From positions 1,891,001 through 1,955,000 of the forward strand of contig NZ_CP139482.1 of the NCBI RefSeq assembly GCF_041222825.1: a stretch of DNA of 64,000 nucleotides, written 5' to 3'. The stretch is from Candidatus Thalassolituus haligoni (lineage in GTDB: Bacteria > Pseudomonadota > Gammaproteobacteria > Pseudomonadales > Oceanobacteraceae). The position numbers were made by a program, and so were the translations under genes. Within the stretch, counting starts at the first letter, position 1. Every line of letters begins with the position of its first letter. The notes beneath the pieces are model-generated. The model saw only the letters and a program-made list of their open reading frames with translations. It did not search any database and was not told the DNA's origin. Positions 30,865 through 40,701 of this stretch are shown here, one piece after another.

Positions 30865-32076
30865 ATGGGTCTGCGAACTATGCTCGATAACCTGGCGCCC
30901 CTGTTCGAAAAGGGCGGCAAGTATGAAAAAATGTATCCTCTTTATGAGGCTGTTGATACCGGTCTGTTTTCTCCCCCGAATGTGACCAACAACACCGCAC
31001 ATGTGCGTGATGGTATTGACCTCAAGCGCATCATGATTACTGTTTGGGTGTGTACCTTTCCGGCAATGCTCTTTGGTATGTACAACATCGGACTGCAGGC
31101 GAATGACGCCATGGCAGCGGGTGCGGGTACGGTCATTGAAGGCTGGCGTGAATTCCTGATCGTGTTGCTGGGCGGTGGTGCTCACAATGCGGCCAGTTTC
31201 TGGGATAACTTTGTTTTTGGTGCCGCCTACTTCCTGCCGGTTTATGCCACTGTCTTTATTGTGGGTGGTTTTTGGGAAGTTTTGTTTGCAACGATTCGTC
31301 GCCACGAAGTGAACGAAGGTTTCTTTGTGACCTCGGTGCTGTTTGCGCTGACGTTACCACCGACCATCCCGCTGTGGCAGGTTGCTCTGGGTATTTCGTT
31401 TGGTGTGGTTATCGGTAAGGAAGTGTTTGGCGGTACCGGCAAAAATTTCCTCAACCCGGCCCTGACCGGTCGTGCGTTCCTGTTCTTTGCTTATCCGGCC
31501 AATATGTCGGGTAATGCAGTATGGACCGCTGCCGATGGTTTTACCGGTGCAACCGCGCTGGGTAATGCTGCCGAAGGTGGGGTACAGGGAATTATTGATG
31601 CAGGCATTAGCTGGAGCGATGCGTTTTTTGGCACGATCCAGGGTTCAATGGGTGAAACCAGCACGCTGGCCATCCTGATCGGTGGTGTGGTACTGCTGGC
31701 CATGAATATTGCGGCCTGGCGTATTGTGGCCGGTGTGTTTGGTGGCATGGTGGTGTTCAGCCTGCTGTTGAACATGATTGGTTCAGATACCAATCATATG
31801 TTTGCTTTGCCATGGTACTGGCATCTGGTAGTGGGTGGTTTTGCCTTCGGTATGATTTTTATGGCGACCGATCCGGTATCGGCTTCCATGACCAATACTG
31901 GCAAGTACTTTTTTGGTGCACTGATCGGCTTCATGGTGGTGATGATTCGTGTGGTTAACCCAGCTTTCCCTGAAGGCATGATGCTGGCCATTCTGTTTGC
32001 CAATCTGTTTGCACCTTTGATCGACCACTTTGTGGTACAGGCAAACATCAAGCGGAGGATTGCCCGTGTCAGCTAA
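30865..32076 (+). CDS. nqrB: Na+-NQR subunit B
   Basis: Main membrane subunit, 403 residues with about ten membrane segments. It carries a covalently bound FMN on a threonine near residue 230 in GFTGATAL, and the quinone and riboflavin sites. The N-terminal soluble stretch ([29 protein letters not shown]) is characteristic. Its last codons overlap the GTG start of nqrC. FMN attachment requires an ApbE flavin transferase, not encoded in this window. Confidence 0.97.
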   Translation: MGLRTMLDNLAPLFEKGGKYEKMYPLYEAVDTGLFSPPNVTNNTAHVRDGIDLKRIMITVWVCTFPAMLFGMYNIGLQANDAMAAGAGTVIEGWREFLIVLLGGGAHNAASFWDNFVFGAAYFLPVYATVFIVGGFWEVLFATIRRHEVNEGFFVTSVLFALTLPPTIPLWQVALGISFGVVIGKEVFGGTGKNFLNPALTGRAFLFFAYPANMSGNAVWTAADGFTGATALGNAAEGGVQGIIDAGISWSDAFFGTIQGSMGETSTLAILIGGVVLLAMNIAAWRIVAGVFGGMVVFSLLLNMIGSDTNHMFALPWYWHLVVGGFAFGMIFMATDPVSASMTNTGKYFFGALIGFMVVMIRVVNPAFPEGMMLAILFANLFAPLIDHFVVQANIKRRIARVS

Positions 32077-32863
32077 TAACGAGAGCATTCAAAAAACCCT
32101 GACGGTTGCCATTCTGCTGTGTCTGGTGTGCTCGGTGATTGTTGCCGGTGCTGCAGTAGGCCTGCGTAGCAAACAAAATGAAAACAAGGCCAACGATAAA
32201 AAGGCGGCGGTATTACAAGCGGCCGGTTTGTACGTTGAAGGCCAGCCGGTAGCCGATCAGTTCAAGCAGATCACTACCCGTATTGTTAATCTGGAAGCCG
32301 GACGCTTTGCGACCGACGCAGAACTTCAGCAAATCCGTGATGCCGGTTTGACGATCGAAAATTTCGATCAGAAAAAATCGTCAAAAACGCCAGCGCTGTC
32401 CCGTGCCTTGTCTTCCGATGAAGACAAGGCCAGCATCAAGCGGCTGGAACAATACGCAGCGGTATTTATCGTGGGCGATGCAGACCATATCGACAAGATA
32501 ATCCTGCCGGTTCATGGTTATGGCCTTTGGTCCACACTGTACGGATTCTTGGCGCTGCAAGGCGATATGGATACGATCGTGGGGCTGGGTTTCTACTCTC
32601 ATGCAGAGACGCCGGGACTGGGTGGTGAAGTTGATAATCCCAAGTGGAAAGCGTTGTGGGTCGGCAAGCAAGTCTTTAATGACAAAGGCGACGTTGCGAT
32701 CTCTGTTGTAAAAGGTGGTGCCGAAGCCGGTAATCCCTATCAGGTCGACGGCCTGTCAGGTGCAACCCTGACCAGTCGTGGTGTGAACAACCTGGTGCGG
32801 TTCTGGATGAGTGACAAGGCATTTGGTGGCTTGTTGAACAAACTGAAAGGGCAGGGGGCGTAA
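32066..32863 (+). CDS. nqrC: Na+-NQR subunit C
   Basis: Subunit with one N-terminal membrane helix and a periplasmic domain holding covalent FMN on the threonine of SGATLTS (about residue 234). The start is GTG at 32066, inside the end of nqrB, with GGAGG (32054-32058) at good distance; the frame opening at 32030 has no ribosome site. 265 residues, near the Vibrio length. [22 protein letters not shown] is the conserved core. Confidence 0.96.
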   Translation: MSANNESIQKTLTVAILLCLVCSVIVAGAAVGLRSKQNENKANDKKAAVLQAAGLYVEGQPVADQFKQITTRIVNLEAGRFATDAELQQIRDAGLTIENFDQKKSSKTPALSRALSSDEDKASIKRLEQYAAVFIVGDADHIDKIILPVHGYGLWSTLYGFLALQGDMDTIVGLGFYSHAETPGLGGEVDNPKWKALWVGKQVFNDKGDVAISVVKGGAEAGNPYQVDGLSGATLTSRGVNNLVRFWMSDKAFGGLLNKLKGQGA

Positions 32864-32864
32864 T

Positions 32865-33527
32865 ATGTCTGAAATCAAGAGAGTCCTTACCGAGCCATTA
32901 TTTGGCAAAAATCCGATTGCAGTGCAGATTCTGGGTATTTGTTCGGCGCTGGCAGTAACTACCAGTCTGAATGTGACCCTGGTAATGTGTATTGCATTAA
33001 CTCTGGTAACGGCGTTTTCCAGTGCTGGTATTGCACTGATCCGTCATCACATTCCCAACAGCATTCGTATCATCGTGCAGATGATCATTATTGCTTCTCT
33101 GGTGATTGTGGTTGACCAGATCCTCAAGGCTTACGCCTATGAGATCAGCAAGCAGTTGTCGGTATTTGTGGGTCTGATCATTACCAACTGTATCGTCATG
33201 GGGCGCGCAGAAGCCTTCGCGATGAAAAATGGCCCGGTGCTGAGTTTCTTTGACGGTATTGGTAACGGTCTTGGCTATTCCCTGATGCTGGTTCTGGTCG
33301 CCACGGTGCGTGAGCTGTTTGGTTCCGGCAAGCTGTTCGGTTTTGAGATTCTGCCGCTGATTCAGGACGGTGGCTGGTATCAGTCCAATGGTCTGTTGCT
33401 GTTGCCACCATCGGCGTTCTTTATTATCGGTTTTTTTATCTGGGCGTTACGTAGCTGGAAAACAGAACTGGTTGAGCAGACTGAATTCAAGATCCTGCCA
33501 AATACCGAACACTCAGGAGGTCACTGA
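32865..33527 (+). CDS. nqrD: Na+-NQR subunit D
   Basis: Integral membrane subunit of 220 residues with six predicted helices, pseudo-symmetric with Nqr[28 protein letters not shown] and [16 protein letters not shown] are family blocks; the cysteine of TNCIVMGR, with its counterpart in NqrE, binds the intramembrane 2Fe-2S centre. One base after nqrC; TGATG overlap with nqrE. Confidence 0.97.
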   Translation: MSEIKRVLTEPLFGKNPIAVQILGICSALAVTTSLNVTLVMCIALTLVTAFSSAGIALIRHHIPNSIRIIVQMIIIASLVIVVDQILKAYAYEISKQLSVFVGLIITNCIVMGRAEAFAMKNGPVLSFFDGIGNGLGYSLMLVLVATVRELFGSGKLFGFEILPLIQDGGWYQSNGLLLLPPSAFFIIGFFIWALRSWKTELVEQTEFKILPNTEHSGGH

Positions 33528-34141
33528 TGGAACATTATATCAGCCTGTTCGTCCGATCCGTGTTCCTTGAGAACATGGCTCTGTCTTTCTTCCTGGGCAT
33601 GTGTACCTTCATGGCCATCTCCAAGAAGATCCAGACCGCGATTGGTCTGGGCATCGCTGTGGTGGTTGTGCTGGGTATTTGTACCCCGATCAACAACCTG
33701 ATTTATACCAACTTGCTGAAAGAAGGTGCGCTGACCTGGGCTTCCCCGGAGATGGCGACGGTTGATCTGAGCTTTCTGGGGCTGCTGACCTACATCGGTG
33801 TGATTGCCGCTGTGGTGCAGATTCTGGAAATGGTGCTGGATAAGTATGTACCAGCGCTGTACAACGCGCTGGGCGTGTTTCTGCCACTGATCACTGTAAA
33901 CTGCGCCATCATGGGTGCGGTGTTGTTTATGGTTGAACGTGACTACAACTTTGCCGAAAGTGCGGTGTTTGGTGTGGGTTCCGGCGTTGGCTGGGCTCTG
34001 GCTATTACCGCATTGGCCGGTATTCGCGAAAAACTGAAGTACAGCGACGTGCCAGCAGGTCTGCAGGGTCTGGGTATTACCTTTATGACTGTAGGTCTGA
34101 TGTCACTTGGCTTCATGTCCTTCTCTGGCGTATCACTGTAA
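33527..34141 (+). CDS. nqrE: Na+-NQR subunit E
   Basis: Integral membrane subunit of 204 residues. [34 protein letters not shown] and [19 protein letters not shown] are diagnostic, and the conserved cysteine in VNCAIMGA pairs with that of NqrD around the 2Fe-2S centre. It shares the TGATG junction with nqrD and is followed by AAGGAG before nqrF. Confidence 0.97.
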   Translation: MEHYISLFVRSVFLENMALSFFLGMCTFMAISKKIQTAIGLGIAVVVVLGICTPINNLIYTNLLKEGALTWASPEMATVDLSFLGLLTYIGVIAAVVQILEMVLDKYVPALYNALGVFLPLITVNCAIMGAVLFMVERDYNFAESAVFGVGSGVGWALAITALAGIREKLKYSDVPAGLQGLGITFMTVGLMSLGFMSFSGVSL

Positions 34142-34153
34142 GGAGACGAAGTT

Positions 34154-35386
34154 TTGGATATCGTAACAATTCAAATTATTCTGGGCGTAGTGATGTTTAC
34201 CGTGATCGTTTTGTCACTGGTATTCATCATTCTTGGCGCTCGTGCTCGACTGGTAAGTTCCGGCAACGTCAAGATTATGATCAATGGCGAGCGTGAAGTT
34301 GAAACGGAAGCGGGCGGCAAGCTGTTGCAGACGCTGGCGGCCAATAACATCTTCCTGTCGTCTGCTTGTGGTGGTGGTGGTACTTGCGCACAGTGCAAAT
34401 GCAAGGTGACTGATGGCGGTGGCGAAATGCTGCCAACCGAAGCTGCTCACTTTACCAAGGGTGAAGCTCGTGAAGGCTGGCGCTTGTCGTGCCAAACACC
34501 GGTGAAGCAGGACATGGTGGTTGAGGTTCCTGAAGAAGTGTTCGGTGTGAAGAAGTGGGAAACAACCGTTGTTTCCAACCCCAACATGGCGACCTTTATC
34601 AAGGAATTGACGCTGGCGTTGCCAGAAGGCGAAAACGTTGACTTCCGTGCCGGTGGTTACGTTCAGCTGGAATGCCCACCGTACGAGATTGACTTCGCTG
34701 ACTTCGATATTGAAGAACAATATCGTGGTGACTGGGAGCGTTTTGGCTTCTTCGACATCAAGGCAGTGAACAAGGAAGACACTATTCGTGCCTATTCCAT
34801 GGCTAACTACCCTGAAGAAAAAGGTCTGGTGAAGTTCAATATCCGTATTGCAACACCACCTCCGGGTTCTCAGGGTATTCAGCCTGGCATCATGTCGACC
34901 TTCGTCTTTAACCTGAAGCCAGGTGATAAGGTGACGGTATACGGGCCGTTTGGTGAATTCTTCGCTCGTGATACTGACGCCGAAATGGTCTTTATCGGTG
35001 GTGGTGCGGGTATGGCACCGATGCGCTCCCATATCTTTGACCAGCTCAAGCGTTTGCACTCCAAGCGCAAGATCAGCTTCTGGTACGGCGCGCGCTCATT
35101 ACGCGAACTGTTTTACCAGGAAGAGTACGACAAGCTGGCAGAAGAGAACGATAATTTCGAATGGCACGTGGCGATGTCTGATCCACTGCCAGAAGATAAC
35201 TGGACGGGTCTGACCGGCTTTATCCATAACGTACTGTACGAGCAGTACCTCAAGGATCATGCTGCGCCAGAAGATTGCGAGTACTACATGTGTGGGCCGC
35301 CAATCATGAACCAGTCTGTGATTAACATGCTGCTCTCTTTGGGTGTTGAACCTGATAACATCATGCTGGACGACTTCGGTGGTTAA
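34154..35386 (+). CDS. nqrF: Na+-NQR subunit F, NADH dehydrogenase
   Basis: Electron-entry subunit: one N-terminal membrane helix, a plant-type 2Fe-2S ferredoxin domain with C72, C78, C81 and C113, then an FAD/NADH oxidoreductase domain ([11 protein letters not shown] for [17 protein letters not shown] for NADH). 410 residues. The start codon is TTG at 34154, supported by AAGGAG eight bases upstream and the [12 protein letters not shown] opening. Last gene of the operon; a strong terminator follows directly. Confidence 0.97.
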   Translation: MDIVTIQIILGVVMFTVIVLSLVFIILGARARLVSSGNVKIMINGEREVETEAGGKLLQTLAANNIFLSSACGGGGTCAQCKCKVTDGGGEMLPTEAAHFTKGEAREGWRLSCQTPVKQDMVVEVPEEVFGVKKWETTVVSNPNMATFIKELTLALPEGENVDFRAGGYVQLECPPYEIDFADFDIEEQYRGDWERFGFFDIKAVNKEDTIRAYSMANYPEEKGLVKFNIRIATPPPGSQGIQPGIMSTFVFNLKPGDKVTVYGPFGEFFARDTDAEMVFIGGGAGMAPMRSHIFDQLKRLHSKRKISFWYGARSLRELFYQEEYDKLAEENDNFEWHVAMSDPLPEDNWTGLTGFIHNVLYEQYLKDHAAPEDCEYYMCGPPIMNQSVINMLLSLGVEPDNIMLDDFGG

Positions 35387-35401
35387 TCACTGATACGTTC
35401 T

Positions 35402-35431
35402 GAAAAGCCGCGCAACATGCGCGGCTTTTTT
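35402..35431 (+). terminator. nqr operon terminator
   Basis: AAAAGCCGCGC AACAT GCGCGGCTTTTTT: a GC-rich perfect stem followed by six T residues, 16 bases after the nqrF stop. Confidence 0.95.
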
Positions 35432-35639
35432 ATGACCGTATTTATGCTGATTATAACTAAAGTTGTATATGAGCATGAACGGCGTCCGATTTGGGCTGTC
35501 TGAAAGGGTAGAACAGCGGTCTTTCCTAACCTTTTGAAATTTCTTGCCATATTCCACCGAAGGCGCATGTCGGATTACGCAATCCTGGTTTAGTATGAAT
35601 ACCTCTGTTACTGCGTCGATTGTCACAAGAAAGAGTACT

Positions 35640-36821
35640 ATGAGCCAAAACGACCAAGCACAATCTGCTGCTGAGCAGCGTAAAAATAACAAGAAACCAC
35701 CCATTTACTGGACACCCACCATTATGTTCAGTGTCAGCACACTGGGTGTACTGACATTGGTTCCCTGGTACGGATTCACCCATGGTTACGATACTTCGGC
35801 CTGGGTTGCCTATGTTGTCATTACCTGGTTAACCGGGATGGCGATCACGGGCGGTTATCACCGGCTCTGGTCACACAATGCCTACGATGCGCATTGGGCG
35901 CTACGCATCTGGTACGCCCTGTGGGGGGCATCGGCATTACAGAATACTGTGTTGGAATGGTGTTCTGGTCATCGCAAGCATCATCGCCATGTGGATGATG
36001 TTGACCAGGATCCATACTCCGCCAAACGCGGTTTGTGGTTTTCTCATATCGGCTGGATGCTGCGAGAATGGCCAGCGGGTAAAACAGATTACGCCAATGT
36101 GAAAAACCTGCTGAAAGATCCGATTGTCATGTGGCAAGACAAATACTACGTCTGGATCGTGCTGGCCATGAACGTTGGTCTGCCTGTGGCGCTCGGACTG
36201 GTGTTTGGCGACGTCTGGGGTATGCTGTTGCTGGCGGGGCTGCTGCGTTTGTTTACCACTCATCATGTCACTTTCTTTATTAACTCCATCGCCCATAAAT
36301 GGGGTTCGCAGCCTTATACCGACGAAAATACCGCGCGAGACAATCCGTTTTTTGCCTTTCTGACTCACGGTGAGGGTTACCACAACTACCACCATATTTT
36401 TCAGAACGACTATCGTAACGGCATCCGCTGGTATCACTGGGATCCGACCAAATGGTTTATCCAGGCCTGTTCCTGGGTCGGGCTGGCCTCGAATCTGAGA
36501 ACCGTGTCCAACTTTAAAATCCAGCGCGCCAAAATCCAGATGCAGTTCAAGCGTGCCAAGGAAGAACTGGCCTTGCGTCAACTTAAAGAGGCCGATCACC
36601 AGCGTTGGAGTGAGGTGCTGGAAAAAGAGTATGCCCAGTTCAAGGCCATGCTGAACGACTGGACCAGTCTGCAAGGTGAGCGTTACTCGAATACGCGCCA
36701 GTCACTGGCTTGTCGTTGGGAGAAGGCCGCGATCAGAACTCGTTATCAGGAATTGGAATATGCGCTCAGAATGCAACACAAGCGTATGCAGTTATTGATG
36801 GTGGAGCTGGCACCAGCCTAA
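35640..36821 (+). CDS. Membrane acyl-lipid/acyl-CoA delta-9 fatty-acid desaturase
   Basis: Di-iron membrane desaturase introducing a double bond into saturated acyl chains. The three histidine boxes are HRLWSH (74-79), HRKHH (111-115) and HNYHH (248-252), with further iron-ligand candidates near H219. Four hydrophobic segments lie as in the DesC/OLE1 family. From the ATG at 35640 (AAAGAG upstream) it is 393 residues. The last 85 or so residues form a charged, probably coiled-coil tail not present in short bacterial desaturases. It is a single-gene unit between two terminators; the PsrA motif was not found before it. Confidence 0.92.
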   Translation: MSQNDQAQSAAEQRKNNKKPPIYWTPTIMFSVSTLGVLTLVPWYGFTHGYDTSAWVAYVVITWLTGMAITGGYHRLWSHNAYDAHWALRIWYALWGASALQNTVLEWCSGHRKHHRHVDDVDQDPYSAKRGLWFSHIGWMLREWPAGKTDYANVKNLLKDPIVMWQDKYYVWIVLAMNVGLPVALGLVFGDVWGMLLLAGLLRLFTTHHVTFFINSIAHKWGSQPYTDENTARDNPFFAFLTHGEGYHNYHHIFQNDYRNGIRWYHWDPTKWFIQACSWVGLASNLRTVSNFKIQRAKIQMQFKRAKEELALRQLKEADHQRWSEVLEKEYAQFKAMLNDWTSLQGERYSNTRQSLACRWEKAAIRTRYQELEYALRMQHKRMQLLMVELAPA

Positions 36822-36884
36822 TCTGATCAGCCATTGATTAACCGAATAGATCCAGTGTGACTGTGCCAATTCATGCCTGCAGTC

Positions 36885-36918
36885 AACAGTAAAGCCACCG
36901 TCGGGTGGCTTTACTGTT
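36885..36918. terminator. Bidirectional hairpin terminator
   Basis: A perfect 15-base stem AACAGTAAAGCCACC / GGTGGCTTTACTGTT with a four-base loop, after the desaturase gene. The T/A ends allow termination in both directions. Confidence 0.85.
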
Positions 36919-37035
36919 TATAGAGCTCGGGACTGCGGTTCACAGTTATAAACACAGTAGCCATTGCATCCCGGAACAGCCCTTGGTTAGTATGGCGCGC
37001 AATGTTCCGATCAACAGTCCAGACAGGAGAAATAC

Positions 37036-37710
37036 ATGGCGAATGTACTGATTACCGGTGCCAATCGAGGCATAGGGCTGGAGCTGGTGCGCCATTTTTC
37101 CAGCCGTGGAGACCGCGTTATGGCTGTTTGCCGCGAATCATCCGAAGCGCTGGATACGCTCGCGGATCAGATTATTGCCGGTATCGATATGACCGACGCC
37201 GAAGCCGTTCAGGGTTTACAAACCATCGTTGCCGAGCTGCTGGATGGCGGGCCATTGGATATTCTGGTCAATAACGCGGGTATTTTTGAAAACGAAACGC
37301 TTGAGCAGATGGATTTTGAACAGATTCGCCGTCAGTTTGAAGTGAATAGCCTGGCACCCTTGCGTCTTGCTCACACCTTGCTGCCACTGATGAGCGCGGG
37401 CAGCAAAATTACCAACATCACCAGCCGTATGGGCTCCATGGCTGATAATAGCTCCGGTGGTTATTACGGTTACCGGGCATCCAAGGCGGCGCTTAACGCC
37501 TTCGGCAAAAGTCTGGCCGAAGACCTCAAGCCTCAAGGTATCGCCGTGGCTCAGCTACACCCCGGATTTGTGCAGACCCGGATGGTGAATTTTGCCGGTG
37601 ATATCTCGCCACAACAGGCAGCGGAAGGATTGGTTGCCCGCATTGACGAATTGACGATTCATAACAGCGGTGGGTTCTGGCACGCCAATGGCCAGTCTTT
37701 GCCCTGGTAA
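37036..37710 (+). CDS. Short-chain dehydrogenase/reductase
   Basis: Classical SDR of 224 residues. TGANRGIG (7-14) binds NAD(P), NNAG is at 79-82, and the catalytic Y146-x3-K150 lies in YYGYRASKAALN, with a serine near 130. The sequence resembles the C-factor/CsgA-like short SDR group. A ribosome site CAGGAG precedes the ATG. Substrate unknown. A tandem repeat separates it from the next gene. Confidence 0.88.
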   Translation: MANVLITGANRGIGLELVRHFSSRGDRVMAVCRESSEALDTLADQIIAGIDMTDAEAVQGLQTIVAELLDGGPLDILVNNAGIFENETLEQMDFEQIRRQFEVNSLAPLRLAHTLLPLMSAGSKITNITSRMGSMADNSSGGYYGYRASKAALNAFGKSLAEDLKPQGIAVAQLHPGFVQTRMVNFAGDISPQQAAEGLVARIDELTIHNSGGFWHANGQSLPW

Positions 37711-37731
37711 CATCTTTTATACAGACAGGCC

Positions 37732-37793
37732 GCTACAACACGCAGCTACAACTACGGTTACAACACACAGCTACAACACACAGTTACAACAGG
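37732..37793 (+). repeat. 13-base tandem repeat, five imperfect units
   Basis: Units of the form G[CT]TACAACACACA run 37732-37744, 37745-37756 (one base shorter), 37757-37769, 37770-37782 and 37783-37793. The last unit merges into AGGAAA, the ribosome site of the following gene, so changes in copy number would move that site's upstream context. Confidence 0.88.
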
Positions 37794-37801
37794 AAATTTA
37801 T

Positions 37802-38170
37802 ATGGCAAATGCCCGTATCACCAAAAAATACCACACTCGTTATCTGGCCGATTTTTTTGTGGAGTGCACCCAGGTAAAAGAGTGGGAAGAAAAACTCAAG
37901 GCGATGGGCCTGGAAGATAAAACAGATACTGCCGTTGACGGCTTTCCGGCCAGCTTTGAGCAGGAATTTCCTGAGATTATTGGCCTTGGATTACACTACT
38001 GCATTGAACGTGTAGAGCTGGCCGACATTCCCCGCGCCGCCTCCTGCTGGTGGCCCATCGATGATGCGACCCAGTACTTTATGTGTTATCCCGCCGATTT
38101 TCCGCAAAGCGCTGTGTATATGGCCATCGACTTTGACGAAGAAGGTCATGCTTGCGGTCACGATCACTAA
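37802..38170 (+). CDS. Small hypothetical protein with His/Cys tail
   Basis: A 122-residue soluble acidic protein not recognised. The ATG at 37802 follows AGGAAA; the longer upstream frame is only the repeat tract. Visible features are a tryptophan pair in AASCWWPIDDATQYFMCYPADFP and a C-terminal HACGHDH that could bind a metal. It ends without a clear terminator and is followed by almost a kilobase without genes. Confidence 0.65.
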   Translation: MANARITKKYHTRYLADFFVECTQVKEWEEKLKAMGLEDKTDTAVDGFPASFEQEFPEIIGLGLHYCIERVELADIPRAASCWWPIDDATQYFMCYPADFPQSAVYMAIDFDEEGHACGHDH

Positions 38171-38447
38171 GAGAAAACCAGCTTCTTCGCAGTCGAGCAG
38201 CCCCCGATAGGTTGCGACGTCCTGCTTGATACGCTCTCGTTGGCTGGCTTGAGCGGCCAGCCGTGTGCCTGAATAAGCATTTCATCACACTCTCTTCATT
38301 TATTGAGGAAAGGCTGTCAGAGCTTTCAGCCGCTTACGGAACTGTTTGGTTCACTGGTCATCAGTTGCAGAGGGTCTGTGGTTCTGAATCTGTGGTTCTG
38401 AATCTTTGGGATGGGTGTTTAAACCGTTATGGTGTTAATCCAGGGGG
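38171..38447. other. Noncoding stretch before the MITE-like element
   Basis: No supported gene. The sequence GGTTCTGAATCTGTGGTTCTGAATCT (about 38379-38404) is a short direct duplication. Nothing else recognised. Confidence 0.4.
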
Positions 38448-38706
38448 GACATCTATTTAATCCGATGCTCACTCTGGGCTAGCGGATGGTTTCGAATCAC
38501 GAAGCCGACTTGCAGGCCTGACGGGTCAAGTCAAACGTCGGCGACACAGAGTCGAGATCATCCGGCAGCCCCCGCAGAGCGCGGGTTGCCGCCGTCCAGT
38601 GCGGTGTTGACGAATGTGAAAAGGACGCGTCATTTCGCTGCATTCGCCGCCTTGTCCTGAACAACGGCAACACTCGCGCAGAGCCGTGCAGGATTAAATA
38701 GATGTC
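38448..38706. mobile_element. MITE-like element with 16-base terminal inverted repeats
   Basis: A 259-base segment bounded by GACATCTATTTAATCC (38448-38463) and its exact complement GGATTAAATAGATGTC (38691-38706). It has no coding capacity but several internal stems (GCCGAC/GTCGGC, CCCGC/GCGGG). The right end recurs near 17030-17096. No transposase with matching ends is in the window, so its mover is unknown; the IS4 element here has different ends. Confidence 0.7.
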
Positions 38707-39149
38707 TCCCAGGATTTTGATGAACTGGTTGCGTGAGTCTATGTGCCTATTGGTGCCTTTTTGTTTTTGTTGGATCTGGCATTCTCTGTTTTGTCCTGAG
38801 TTGCTGTATCGTTTAAGGCAATCTGTTGATGTTTGGCGCAGAAAGAGGCTTCAGGATTTTTAGTGCAGTGATTGTCAGTGGTGCAAATGTTATTTTTGCA
38901 CGGTAATTGCATCTTGCCTGTATTGCTGGATTTGGCCGTTTGGGATGTTGATTTGGATCACAGATAATCCAGCTTGCGCCTGAGTTGCACCATTTTGGGG
39001 AGAATAAAGTCGCCAAGTCTGTTGTTTGGTCTAGTCTTGATTCTGGCAGAGTTCGGATTAAGCTGGCGTTTACGTCTGGGTGTATTTTGTTGGTTCATGC
39101 CGTTAAATAGTATTGCAAAGGTGAGATTTATTGGTATGGAGCCAATTCG
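38707..39149 (+). other. AT-rich upstream region of the KpsS-like gene
   Basis: No gene seen. A possible promoter, TTGGGA (38940-38945) 17 bases from GATAAT (38963-38968), lies 180 bases before the start codon. GGAG at about 39137 is the ribosome site of the next gene. Confidence 0.4.
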
Positions 39150-40529
39150 ATGAAAGTTGTTACGGATAACACATCGCAGTTGCGCCAGTCGTTGACGCTA
39201 CTGGATCAATTGTCCAGTGCGGGGAGTGGCTCCTGTAGCAAAGGTCGTTCGGTTTCGGGCAGGGTCTTGCTGTTGCAGGGGCCTGTCGGGCCGTTTTTCA
39301 AACGGCTGCAACGTCATTTCGCGTCAGAAGGTATGGATGTGTGGCGGGTGTGTTTCAATCCCGGCGATTTGCTGTATTCCTGTCCTGAAAATCGCATTTA
39401 TTTTCGTGGTGGTTTTGCTGATTGGCGTCGTTGGCTGAGGGAGTTCCTTGGCTCTTCTCGCCCTGACGTTATCGTACTGTTTGGTTCTGAGCGTCCGGCT
39501 CATCGTATTGCCAGACAACTGGCAGGGCGCTTGGGTATTCGGGTGCTGTCTCTCGAGGAAGGTTATATTCGTCCAGGTTTCATAACCGTGGAAGAGAGTG
39601 GCAATAATGCCAGCTCACCTTTAGCGGGTGTTCTGCCGGAGGTCTCGCTCAAACCTTGCGATGAACCGCCCGAAGTGGGTACACATTACAAAAGTCTGGG
39701 ACGCATGAGCAGCTATGGCGCGGTGTACTATGGCATCCGTTCATTGCTGAGTATTGGCCGTCAGAAACAGCTCTATCATCGACGATTTGAGCTGCTGCAG
39801 GAGTGTTTTTGCTGGGGTCGGAACGTCTATCGCCGTTTTGCTGGTCAGGGGAAGAATTTTACGATTATCCAGGGCTTGCTGGAGCACTGGGACCGGCGTT
39901 TTTTCCTGGTGCCATTACAGGTTTCTGCAGACTCTAATATGCAGGCGGCCGCGCTGGGCTGGAATTCGATACGCCTGATCTCAACATCGATGCGCTCATT
40001 TGCGGCGGCAGCTCCATTACATACCCGCCTGGTTTTTAAAATACATCCCCTGGAACGGGGTCACTGCGATTACTTGTCATTCATTCATGAGGAAGCACAG
40101 CGGCTGGGTGTTTCGGATTGTGTCGATATTATCGATACCGGTTCCTTGGGTTTGTTAGCCCGTCATGCAGCAGGCATGATTACGATAAACAGTACTTCGG
40201 GTTTGTCGGCCATTCACCACGGTATCCCCTTGCTGGTTATCGGTAAGGCTGTTTACGCCAACCCGGTGTTGGCGGTCTGTGCTCATGGCCAGCCCGATTT
40301 TGATCACTTCTGGACCTGTCGTCATATTGCTGCGCCAGCGGTTCGGCGTCGGTATCTTGAATGGTTGAAGCGGGAGGCTTTGGTTGCGGGTGATTTTTAC
40401 GTGGAAGAAGGTATGAAGCAGGCCTGTCAGGGGTTGTCAGAGAAAGTATTGGTGCACTCTCTGGATGAATCTACAGAGGTGGTTACGATGTCCATGGAAC
40501 AAGAAACCCGTCGGGCTTCTATAATATAG
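39150..40529 (+). CDS. KpsS-like capsular polysaccharide protein (Kdo transferase family)
   Basis: A 459-residue cytoplasmic protein of the capsule synthesis KpsS/KpsC family. LLLQGPVGPFFKRLQRHF near residue 40, VCFNPGDLLY, SLEEGYIRPGFITVEESGNN and, late, KIHPLERGH with INSTSGLSAIHHGIPLLVIG follow KpsS, a transferase that puts Kdo on the lipid anchor of group 2 capsules. No kpsC, kpsM, kpsT or export genes adjoin it, so it stands alone here. The first 35 residues are low-complexity. AT-rich upstream DNA suggests acquisition (inference). Confidence 0.8.
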   Translation: MKVVTDNTSQLRQSLTLLDQLSSAGSGSCSKGRSVSGRVLLLQGPVGPFFKRLQRHFASEGMDVWRVCFNPGDLLYSCPENRIYFRGGFADWRRWLREFLGSSRPDVIVLFGSERPAHRIARQLAGRLGIRVLSLEEGYIRPGFITVEESGNNASSPLAGVLPEVSLKPCDEPPEVGTHYKSLGRMSSYGAVYYGIRSLLSIGRQKQLYHRRFELLQECFCWGRNVYRRFAGQGKNFTIIQGLLEHWDRRFFLVPLQVSADSNMQAAALGWNSIRLISTSMRSFAAAAPLHTRLVFKIHPLERGHCDYLSFIHEEAQRLGVSDCVDIIDTGSLGLLARHAAGMITINSTSGLSAIHHGIPLLVIGKAVYANPVLAVCAHGQPDFDHFWTCRHIAAPAVRRRYLEWLKREALVAGDFYVEEGMKQACQGLSEKVLVHSLDESTEVVTMSMEQETRRASII

Positions 40530-40585
40530 CAGCCTATCTAACCGGTCTTTCAGGCCAGTCTTATATTCCCGTGATCTTTTTATTG

Positions 40586-40611
40586 CTGCTCCTGCTGTCC
40601 GGCAGGAGCAG
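40586..40611. terminator. Hairpin after the KpsS-like gene
   Basis: Perfect ten-base stem CTGCTCCTGC / GCAGGAGCAG with a six-base loop, 57 bases after the stop codon. No T-run follows, so termination is possible but not certain. Confidence 0.45.
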
Positions 40612-40701
40612 GGCAGGCCCGTTTGAAAGCGGAATCCCCATCATTTCTGAAACCATGAACTAGACTTCAGTGACGTACGTACCGTTCACAGGAATGCCGC
40701 C

